NCBI GenBank assembly: GCA_039029535.1
Contig: JBCCFW010000091.1
Span: 1-30,184 of the forward strand
Source: JBCCFW01 sp039029535
GTDB taxonomy: Bacteria; Acidobacteriota; JBCCFW01
Length of the DNA: 30,184 nucleotides
Direction: 5' to 3'
The translations under genes and the position numbers were made by a program. Shown here piece after piece: positions 7,701-16,000 of the stretch (within the stretch, counting starts at the first letter, position 1; every line of letters starts with the position of its first letter). A model generated the notes under the pieces. It was given only the letters and a program-made list of their open reading frames with translations, had not been told where the DNA came from and did not search any database.

Positions 7701-9234
7701 CGAGAACCTCGTCCCCGACGAATGCCAGAACGTCCTCATGGTGCCCAGCGTCTACCCGACCCTCCAGGCCGCCCTGGACGCAGCTGTCGACGGCGACGAG
7801 ATCCGACTCGAGGACGGCACCTACAGTGGGCCTGGATTCGAGAATCTCGACGTGAGCGATCGGGTCGTCTCGTTGACGAGCGTGAACGGCGCGGCCGCGA
7901 CGGCCATCGACCTCTCGCTGTCGGGAGCCGAGCAGCGCTTCCTGAGCCTCATCCGCGTCGATGAGCGGACCCGCGTCGTCGGCATCAGCGTCCGAAACGC
8001 GCAGGCGGGAGCCAACACCTTCTTCGGTGGCGCCATCGAAGTCAGCAATGCCTCGCCGAGATTCATCGACTGCGTCTTCGAGGACAACGAGGCCGTCCAG
8101 TGGGGTGGCGCGGTCGCCCTGTTCTCGGCGTCCGGGCCCCGCTTCACCGGATGCAGCTTCTCCGGAAACCATGCCTCGCTCGCCGGAGGTGCCGTCGTGA
8201 CCCTCACCGACCCCGCGGGCCCGACGGTGGTCTTCGAGAGCTGCGTCTTCCAGGGGAACACGTCTGGAAGCGGCGGCGGCGCCGTCCTCCACTTCGCCGG
8301 CGCCACCACGCTGATCGGATGCACCTTCGAAGGCAACTCGGCCGTCAACTCCGGCGGTGCCTTCAGCTCCCAAGGCGGGACCGTCACCCTGGACGACTGC
8401 GAGGTCCGGAACAACTCCGCGAGCCGCGGCGGAGGTCTCTGGCTCCAGGACACGGACAGTCGGATCCTTCGCTGTCTCATCCGCGACAACGCGGCGACCG
8501 ACGGGACCCCTCAGACAGTCGGTGGTGGCATCGGTCTCGAGCGCGGGAGCTCTCGAATCCAGTACTGCCGGCTCAAGAACAATGCGGTGACTCGCACGAC
8601 GACCGGCTCGGCCTGGGGAGGCGGCGTCGGCGCCTGGGAAGTGACGTCCTTCGTCCTGCGGGACTCTCTCGTCTCGGGCAACACGGTGACCGGGGTCGAG
8701 CCCATCTGGTCGTCCGGAGGGGGCGTGATGGTCGGTGGCCAGCAGGTCGAGATCCTCGGGAGCACGATCGCGGACAACCTCGCTGGCCGGATCGGCGGGG
8801 TCTCGATCACCGACGCCAGCTTCGACGGCGTCGAGGCGGTCATCGAGAGCTCGATCCTCTGGGGCAACACGGCCCTCGACGGGTTCCCGCAGGTCTTCGG
8901 CTCCTCGGGCACGCTCGACATCCTCTACTCGAACGTGCAGGGCGGTGAGGCCGACATCGGAAGCTTCGACCTGACGCTGAGCTACGGTCCGGGCAACCTC
9001 GACGTGGATCCCCTCTTCGCCGACACGAGCATCGGCAACTACCACCTCCAGGCCTTCTCGCCCTGCATCAACCGGGGCAACCCGGACTTCGTGCCCGAAC
9101 CGGACGAGACCGACTACGACGGTCATCGTCGGGTCATGAACGGTCGGATCGATCAGGGGGCCGACGAGCGCCCGCCGATCGTCATCTCCGGTCCCGAGAC
9201 CCAGACGCCGGTCGTTCGCGGCGGTCGACCGTGA
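4771..9234 (+). CDS. Secreted S8 subtilisin-like protease with 15 Asp/Cys repeats and a C-terminal beta-helix
   Basis: The ATG at 4771 follows AGGAAGGAA and begins a clear signal peptide (MKLYRLFTIGMIVFLACRPALA, cleavage after A22), giving 1487 residues. A propeptide-like region runs to about 250. The peptidase S8 domain has D279 ('VMVYDTGEAD'), H309 ('HPTHVSGTIAG', Pro in place of the usual Gly), N424 ('WITGNDRG') and S513 ('CGTSQAAPVVTG'), so it should be an active serine endopeptidase. Residues about 540-712 form a jelly-roll or P-domain-like beta region ('TLAWDDVPAP', 'LVNDLDLLLF'). Residues 717-985 are 15 repeats of the DCNGNGVPDSCDI type, rich in Asp, Asn and Cys, probably calcium-binding stalks. 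Residues 988 to the end form a right-handed beta-helix ('PTLQAALDAAVDGDEI', repeated 'GGAV' turns), finishing with a 'SPCINRGN...DQGADE' choice-of-anchor-like segment. No IPTL tail is present. A hairpin follows the stop codon. Confidence 0.92.
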   Translation: MKLYRLFTIGMIVFLACRPALAQTDSKTAGSRLIGPAPPPPLEAPTPPATSEIRWQNGVQVIPQWSASQTHAAIAQLSRRSEERHFVVQLSEPPGNETREALAQAGVRLLAPLGNGAYHAGVDGPVETDRLTGIDSLVHAGPLEPRFKLHPDLGAEAITPAWALRVDERTGQERLICVARLHDDVDVPSAIAKLEELGATIHDSLQAIEAVVFDVPTDRVEQVTALDEVRWLEPPLPALKAGNFEAAIATNAAPVRNVPGFPPTPYDLDGSGISVMVYDTGEADPTHADLQGRLFVMDMSGVDPTDPFHPTHVSGTIAGSGRLNSMNAGMAPGATILSYGFLQDGTFNDGDLHLNPGDLEADFRDAFANGADVANASLHAAPAVLFPPQCQFLGAYGITSQLIDQLVIGDDESDPMRIVWITGNDRGVGTCGSTYRTISPPGTAKNCITVGSFHTDNADPRQWGPVSEFSGWGPSGQRIKPDLIAPGCEVGPPGAGINSTIDGDAYDEFCGTSQAAPVVTGCVALLLEDMADNEPGFEPLNSTIKALLINSATSIGFSGPNYREGWGRVDIRAAIDTERDRNWVEGTLDAGVGDRRTYYLDVPPSPPAPFLLKATLAWDDVPAPVGTNGALVNDLDLLLFDPSGDRVGVWKLNPAVPQAVATQEPVNVSDRINNVEQAQAGLAFSSGGLWRVEVRAFGSLVGDQSFSVVTNVPMIHDCNGNGVEDADEVAAGTTPDCNGNGFPDSCDIARGFADDCNGNGVPDRCDITSGEEFDCDRDQVPDSCDPSPGLSVDCNGDGTPDVCDITSGADQDCDDNMVADSCQLAAGVSQDCNENGVLDECDIDSGTEGDCDGDGVPDSCEILEGTALDCNNNGVPDACDLSSGGSLDCNVNGVPDECDLATGSSDDVNDNGIPDECLADGDCNGNRTPDVLEILGGRAYDCDGDWIIDSCERLPDCNDNEIPDLCEVTDGTARDDDENLVPDECQNVLMVPSVYPTLQAALDAAVDGDEIRLEDGTYSGPGFENLDVSDRVVSLTSVNGAAATAIDLSLSGAEQRFLSLIRVDERTRVVGISVRNAQAGANTFFGGAIEVSNASPRFIDCVFEDNEAVQWGGAVALFSASGPRFTGCSFSGNHASLAGGAVVTLTDPAGPTVVFESCVFQGNTSGSGGGAVLHFAGATTLIGCTFEGNSAVNSGGAFSSQGGTVTLDDCEVRNNSASRGGGLWLQDTDSRILRCLIRDNAATDGTPQTVGGGIGLERGSSRIQYCRLKNNAVTRTTTGSAWGGGVGAWEVTSFVLRDSLVSGNTVTGVEPIWSSGGGVMVGGQQVEILGSTIADNLAGRIGGVSITDASFDGVEAVIESSILWGNTALDGFPQVFGSSGTLDILYSNVQGGEADIGSFDLTLSYGPGNLDVDPLFADTSIGNYHLQAFSPCINRGNPDFVPEPDETDYDGHRRVMNGRIDQGADERPPIVISGPETQTPVVRGGRP
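6919..7725 (+). repeat. Coding repeats: 15 units of the DCNGNGVPDSCDI type
   Basis: Inside the large protease gene, residues 717-985 are tandem units beginning D-C-N/D-x-N/D. The first ten are 19 residues each; later ones are 13 to 19 residues. The consensus is DCNGNGVPDSCDIxxG plus a short variable tail. The Asp/Asn pattern is like calcium-binding loops of thrombospondin type 3 or dockerin motifs, and two Cys per unit suggest disulfides. Units 11 and 15 lack the first Cys (DVNDNG, DDDENL), and unit 1 lacks the second. Units differ at many codons, so this is an old array rather than a recent DNA expansion. Confidence 0.9.
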
Positions 9235-9265
9235 CCCGTTCGGGCCCCGTCTCCTGATCCGCAGG

Positions 9266-9299
9266 CAGCCCGGCCGCCCCGCGAGGGCCGGCCGGGCTG
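9266..9299 (+). terminator. Hairpin after the protease/beta-helix gene
   Basis: Arms CAGCCCGGCCG (9266-9276) and CGGCCGGGCTG (9289-9299) pair over 11 bp around a 12-base loop, 32 bp past the stop. No strong T-tract follows (TGTCGTCTCC), so intrinsic termination is probable rather than certain. Confidence 0.55.
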
Positions 9300-9416
9300 T
9301 CGTCTCCGGGACGGCCCGAGGTGGGAGGGCCTCGTTCTCCAAGCCTCCGACCTCGGGCATGCTCTCCGCCGAGAGTCATCTCATGGGCACGCTCGGCTCG
9401 GAGCGAAGGAGACGCG

Positions 9417-9899
9417 GTGCATCATCACGACGACGAGGCGGATCGCTCGTGCCCCCGCTGCGGACCGACCCTGCCGGCGATGGAGAAGGCCCGCGACCAG
9501 CGCCTGATGGTCGATCACTGCCGGACCTGCCATGGCATCTGGCTGGATCGCGGCGAGTGGGTCCCGGTCGTCGGCTGGGTGCGCTCGGTCGAGCGTCCGC
9601 ACTCCATCCCCGAGGGCTCGGTGCCCCCTTCCTGCCCCGCCTGCCTGGTCGAGCGCGACGAGAAGCGCGACCTCGTCGCCCGTGGGATCCGTCACGTCGA
9701 CGACGTGGAGATCGACCTCTGCCAGCAGTGCGGCGGCGCCTGGCTCGACGGCGGTGAGCTCCGCCTGCTGAAGGCCAGCATGAGCTCGGCGCTCAAGGCG
9801 GAGGGCGCCTCGACGCCGGCAGCCTCGCTCTCCGAGCAAGAGGCGGGCCGGAGCTTCCTCGAGCGGCTCAAGGAGACCTGGACGACGCTCTGGGGCTGA
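9417..9899 (+). CDS. Small protein with two TFIIB-like zinc ribbons
   Basis: The GTG at 9417 is chosen because AAGGAGA (9406-9412) is well spaced before it; the frame is open further upstream but that part is not protein-like. The product has 160 residues, starting VHHHDDEADRSC. Two zinc-ribbon halves of the zf-TFIIB type are visible: C12/C15 with C35/C38 ('CRTCHGIWLDRGEW'), and C73/C76 with C102/C105 ('CQQCGGAWLDGGEL'). The W-L-D-x-G-E ending is diagnostic of this family. Each ribbon should bind one zinc ion. Bacterial members are cytoplasmic and mostly uncharacterised, and nothing here fixes a DNA or protein target. The C-terminal 45 residues are helical and charged. It is likely a single-gene unit between a hairpin and the next secreted-protein gene. 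Confidence 0.85.
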   Translation: MHHHDDEADRSCPRCGPTLPAMEKARDQRLMVDHCRTCHGIWLDRGEWVPVVGWVRSVERPHSIPEGSVPPSCPACLVERDEKRDLVARGIRHVDDVEIDLCQQCGGAWLDGGELRLLKASMSSALKAEGASTPAASLSEQEAGRSFLERLKETWTTLWG

Positions 9900-10099
9900 G
9901 AAGGCCCAGGAGAGCCACCTCCCCCCTCCCAGCCCACGCTCCCCGTGCGTCTCTCGTCGGCGCCTGCCTCGAATCGCATGAGGCCCCTCCCACTTCCGAC
10001 GCGGAATCCGCTCTCCCTCAAGAAGACCGGCCACGCCGACCCCCACGAATCGGGACTCTCGGCTTCCCTCCGGTCCACGCCGTCACGGAGACGTCCGCC

Positions 10100-13000
10100 A
10101 TGCTCTCGCCACGCCTCGTGCTCATGCTCCTCGTCCTCGTCCTGACCGCCGGCCTCGCCGGCCCCGCCCAGGCCCAGGACGAGCCCACCCTCCTCCACGC
10201 CTTCCACTTCGCCGGGAACCTCGACGACGAGGTCTCCGACGCCACGCTCACGGTCGATGACGAGGTCACCGTCGGTCCCGGGGGGTACGACTTCGCGCCA
10301 GGCCAGGGCCTGAAGCTCGACCGAGTCCTCGATCCCTCCTACTCGATCACGCTCCGCTTCCGCATCGACGAGGTGGAGGACTGGCAGTGGCTCCTCAGCT
10401 TCGATGGCGACGACACCGAACGGGGGCTCTGGGTCAACGAGACCTCCCTCGTGTTCTACGACGATGACGACCTGGAGCTGAGAAGCGACGCCGGCTCCCT
10501 CACCGTCAACGAGTTCGTGCACCTCGTCATCACCCGCTCCGAGCTCTCGGGAGTGGTCGAGGTCTACCTCGATGGAGAGCCGGTCTTCGGGTTCTACGAC
10601 CCGGAGGGAGTCGCCACCTTCACCGCCGGGCCGAGCCTCTTCCCCGAGGACGACGAGTACACCGCCAGCGGGCGCATCCTCTCGTTCGAGGTCCACGACG
10701 GACCGCTCACGACGGACCAAGTCGCCGAGGCCTACAGCCAGCTCGAGCCTCCCGTCTTCCACTTCGCCATCGGGCCCATCGTCCACGGGGCGAGCCTCGT
10801 GGTGAACGACCAAGAGGTCGACGAGGACGACCTGCTTCCCTTCGAGATGGGCGAGACCGTCGTCTTCGAGACGACCTTCGCCGACCGCGTGTTCGAGGAC
10901 GTCGTCGAGGCCTGGCAGGACATCGAGGTCCGCGTGCACGCCCGCGACTACGGTGAGGTGCTTCCCCGGCCCAGTCCAAAGAGCGGTGGCGGCACGGTCT
11001 ACATCGATCTCGACCATGGCTACACCGAGCACGACATCTACGTCTTCACCGGCACGAGCGAGGGCACGCTCTTCATCGAGATGTTCCAGTCGCCCGATGA
11101 CGCCCCCGTGAGGATCCTCGGGCTCCATGCCGCCATGCCCAGCGTTCACGTCGGGCCGCTGGCTCGCAACATCGAGCCCGGAGCGCACGGCATCGAGAGT
11201 GGAGACCTCGCCGAGATCTTCTACGGCACGGTCGAAGCCGACGGCGACCTGCGCATCGAGACGAGCTGCAACGAGGACTTCGGCTCGGCCTTCAACAAGA
11301 TCGTCGCCTCCGACATCCTCATCGATCGCAGCGGCTGCGAGTCCGGCCAGGACGTCGTGATCCAGGAGCTCACGGCCGACCGACTGGAGCTGGACGACAC
11401 GGAGGCGACGATCTGGTGGATGGAGCTCGACGAGCAGCTCTACGTCTACGACTTCGACGGGCGCGAGATCAACGACGAGCTACCCGAAGCCGACATCTTG
11501 GCCTCCGAGCCCATGCTCTGGTTCAAGGCGCGCAACCCCGCCAAGTGGCAGCTCTGGCCCTTGATCGACATCCAAGGCAGCGACGACTCCTGGTTCTTCA
11601 GCAACTACACGTACCAGGACTACAACTTCTGGGAAATGCATCTCGCCGGCGACTTCTACTGGGACAACGTCGACAACTACTACGAGCACGCCCACTTCAT
11701 GGGTCCGGTCACGTCGGTGAGCTCGTTCACCTGGCGGGCCTACGACGACAACTTCATCAACTTCTTCGGTGCGTCGGGCGAGCTCGCCCATGGGGGGATC
11801 CGCTTCGACGGCAGCCGAGGCTCGGCTGGCGAGGACTTCTGGCTCCCCCTGCTCACGACCCCCGAGCCGGAGGGCTACGGGTTCCGTGCCCGTGAGAACG
11901 AGCTCATCTCGCCGATCTCCCTCCTCGAGCTCCGGAACGGCACCTTCGAGTCCGCCCATGGTGATGAGACCTACCTCTCGCTGGCCTCGGGCCAGGACCT
12001 GCTCATCACCTCCGGCACCGACGAGCTGATCTTCACCGGCGAGAACGAGATCACGCACTCCGGCGGCTTCGGTCATCACTGGGTGGTCGAAGACGGTCTC
12101 ACCTACCTCGATCAAGTGCCCACCGACGACGCCTTCGGCGTCGAGCTGCTCGAGCTCACCGAGGTCGACGGCCTGGTCACCGTCCTCGCGGCGAACGACT
12201 ACGCCGGCGGCGGCCTCGGCGGCGGGGCCGGCGACGACTTCGCTTCGACCATGTACCTCGCCCACCGGAAGGTCGACGCCCATGGACGGCAGTTCACTCG
12301 CACTCGAATGACCTACCGGGTGGACGGCAGCGACTGGCAGGGTCAGGTCCAGCTCGAGCCCGGGCTCCACTACTTCTTCATCGTCGCCACCGAGAACGAC
12401 GGCCCCTACGGCAAGCTCATCGAGCACCCGATCTCCGTCTGCGAGCAGCCCGGAGAGACCGATGTCGACGTCGACCGGCTCTGCACGTCCGAGGACAACT
12501 GCCCCGAGGTCTTCAACCCGGATCAGCCCGACGACGACGAGGACGGCGTGGGCGACGCCTGTGACGGCTGCCCCGAGACCTTCGACCCGGCCCAGCCCGA
12601 TGGCGACGGCGACGGGATCGGCGACGCTTGCGACCCCTGTCCCGAGGCGGCCGAGAGCCCGCGGGGCCCGTCGGAGCCCACGGTGTACACGATCGACGTG
12701 GATCGCGAAGAAGTGGCGCTTCGCGAGATCGATCCCTTCACCGGCGAGACCCTGCGATCGGTGCCGCTGTTCCTCCCGGGCACCGAACGTCCGCTGTGGG
12801 TCGGCACCGGACTCGCCCACCACCCCTTCACCGGCGAGCTCTACGGCATCGTCCAGATCGGCCGTCGAGACGCGGGTCGCCAGCTCGTCAGGATCGATCC
12901 CGACACCGGTCGCTGCACCAGCGTCGGTGACACCGGCACCAAGATCGCGGCCCTGGTCTTCGACGCGGACGGTGTCCTCCACGGCCTGACCGGCGATGGC

Positions 13001-16000
13001 GGCGCCCCTCCCTCGACTCTCTTCCAGCTCGACACCGAGACCGCCGGGACGACGCGGCTCTGCACGTTCATGAGTGGTGGTGACGGCGAGACGCTCGGCT
13101 TCAACCCGCTGGACGGCCACTTCTATCGTGGTTCCGGTGGAAGCGACGGCCTCGAGGACCTGGCCTACGAGCGCCTCGACGACTTCGGGGTCGGGGGCGC
13201 CTGCAACGTCACGCCCATCACGCCGGACGAGATCCTGGCCGGGGAGTCCGTGCAGACCCTGACCTGGCTCCCGAGCGCCGAGGCCTTCCTCTGGAAGAAG
13301 GAGCACGACGCTCCCTCTCCCCTCTACCTCGTCGACACCGCCGGCAACGCCACGTACGTCGGCGAGGTCGACCACTACGCCCGCGACATGGCCGTCATCC
13401 CTGCCATGCCCCGCGATGACGATGCCGACGGTGTCCCCAGCGAGGATGACAACTGCCCCTGCGTCCCCAACCCGATCCAGGCCGACGCTGAGCTCAACGG
13501 CATCGGCGATGCCTGCGACGCCCCCTGCTCCAGCAAGGACCCGAGCGCTGGCGATCGCGATGCCGATGGTCACCTGGACGACTGCGATGGTTGCGTCGAC
13601 GCCGATGGCGATGGTCGCGCCCATCCCGACCACCCCAGCCTCGTCTGCCCGCCCGACAACTGCCCGGACGTATTCAACCCGGACCAGGCCGACTCCGACG
13701 AGAACGGCTACGGCGACGCCTGTCAGGTCCCGCCCGTCCTCCGCTTCCTCGAAGTGCTCCAGGACGCGAGCGATCCCGACGACCTCGCCTTCGCCGTGCT
13801 CGCCGAGGACGATGTCGCTCCTCTGGTGAGCCTCCAGTACTGGATCGACGACGACAGCGCGGTCGTCCTCGACCTCGAGCCGCCCGAGCACGAGCTGGAC
13901 GTCATCCTGCCCCTCTCGATCGACGGTCTCGAGGTCGGGCGGCACGAGCTGTCGGTGCGGGTGGAGAGCGCCAGCGGTGAGGTCTCGCTCGTTCGCACGA
14001 CGGAGCTCCTCGTCTCCCTCGGTCCCATCCCCGTGGTGCTCGTGCCCGGCTACCACCCGTCGCGCCCCGGTGCTCACCCCGAGCAGGTGGAGACCTGGCG
14101 CTCGAACATCGAGGAGCGACTCGAGCGACCGGCCTTCGTCGCCACCGGTCAGGACTCCTGGGCCTCTCCGCCGGAGAACGCCGAGGGTCTCTCCTCCACC
14201 ATCGCCGAAGCGCTCGAAGACACCGGCGCCGCCCAGGTCGACGTCCTCGCCTTCGACGCGGGTGGCTTCACCGCTCGCGAGGTCCTCGAGCGCGACGGCG
14301 CGGACTCCATTCGACGACTGGTCATGGTCGGCACGCCGCATCAGGGCTTCGATCTCGCCGACGTGCTCTACCAAACCCTGAGCCGGCTCGCGGGTGCGGG
14401 CAACACGCTGGCGCTGGACCGGCTCCGCAACGACCGGGCGCTGCCGACCCTCACTCAGGCCGGTGCGCACGCCTTCAACCTGACCCACCGTGGTCTCGAC
14501 CAGTTCCCCGACGTGGAGGTCGTGTTGCTGGCCGGTCAGCGTCAGCCCGAGCTCGACGACGACATCGTCCCGCTGAGCTCGGCGCTCGGTCTCACCGGTC
14601 CCAACGTCAGCTCGCGGGTCTTCCGCTCGGTCACGGCGGCACGCCCCATGCACTGGCGGGCGCTGCTCACCGACGACCTGTTCTTCGACGACTTCATCGC
14701 CCCGGCCCTCGGTCATGCGAGCGACGAGTCCATCCTGCTCGGAGCCAGCACCGGCGGAACCGACGGCATGAGCCAGCGCAGCATCCGCTCGACCCGGCTC
14801 GTCCTGACGGAGGAAGGCACGGGCAGCGGTGACTTCATGACCCAGGTCATCGTCGGCGCGGCCGACTCGATCACGATCACCGAGCACGTCACCGAGGGCG
14901 AGGTCGCGCTCAGTCTCAGGAGCCCCAGCGGCAAGCTCATCGGTCCAGCGCAAGCCGCCATCGACCCGATGGTGTCCTACGTCCAGGGCAGCTCCGACGA
15001 CGGCCTGTCGCTGGCGAAGTTCGCCATCACCGATCCGGAGCCCGGTGCCTGGACCCTGTCGGTCGCCACTGATGGCCGCGGCTTCCCCTTCGGCAAGCTC
15101 ACCGAGGAGAACGACCTCGGCACGCTGTTCCGCCTCGACGCCAGCAGCTACGCCGTGGGCTCGGCGGTCACCGTCGGTCTCACGGTCGAGCCGGCCGGCA
15201 CCCCGGTGACCGAGGCCGTCGCGACCTTCTACGGTCCCGACGGAACGACGCTCGGCCCGGTCGTCCTCACGAGCCTCGGTGGTGACGACTACCAGGGCGT
15301 GCTTCCGACGTTGCCCGCTGTCCTCGGTCGCTGGAGCGTCGAGGTCGTGGCTGCGGGCCGCTTCGGCGGGGCGGCCTTCCAGCGTGGCTCGACTCTCCTC
15401 TTCGACGTGAATGCCGGCGAGATCAGCGCGACCGGCAGCTACGACGAAGACGGCCTCAGGGAAGGCGGTGAGCTCACGGCCCTGCTCATCGACGTCGGCG
15501 TGAGCGTGACTCAGCCTGGCGTCTACCTGGTCGCTGGCAACCTCACGGGCCCCACCGGCGAGCCGGCGGGCGAGGCGTCCGTGTTGCTCGACGCACCGAG
15601 CGCCGGCGGCATGACCGCCCGACTCGCCTTCGACGCCGAGCGGCTCACGGCCGCGGGAGCCTCGGGCGTCTTCACGCTCTCCGAGCTGACCTTGGCCAAG
15701 ACCGAGCCGCAGGTGTCGGTGGTCTCGCAGGTGAGCGACGCGTATCGGACGACCGACATCCCCGTGGGGCTCTTCCCCGTCGCCCCGGAGCCCACCCTCT
15801 CGATCACCTCACCGAGCGCGCAGACCGGTCTCGTGCACGACGCGTTCACGTTGGCCTGGCAGGACTCCGATCCGGACAGCGACGCCCGGGTGTCGTTCTT
15901 CCTCGACGACGACGACGTCGGCTTCGACGGGCAGCCCATCCCCGGTGCGCAGGGCCTGTCCGAGGACGACCCGACCAACTCGCTGGAGCTGTCGAGCGCC

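Noticed and set aside
6919..7725. Regular repeats considered as a CRISPR array or DNA satellite
   Set aside because: The period is 57 bp in frame, every unit codes for a DCNGNGVPDSCDI-like motif, and there are no unique spacers between constant repeats.
7426..9360. Open frame of about 640 codons on the minus strand opposite the repeat and beta-helix region
   Set aside because: Shadow of a real gene; it runs through the terminator hairpin at 9266-9299 and has no protein-like features.
11480..14953. Open frame of over 1,100 codons on the minus strand inside the giant modular gene
   Set aside because: It mirrors the codon phase of the plus gene in GC-rich DNA; its translation is low-complexity (Val/Glu/Arg/Gly) with no domain, no signal peptide and no ribosome site.
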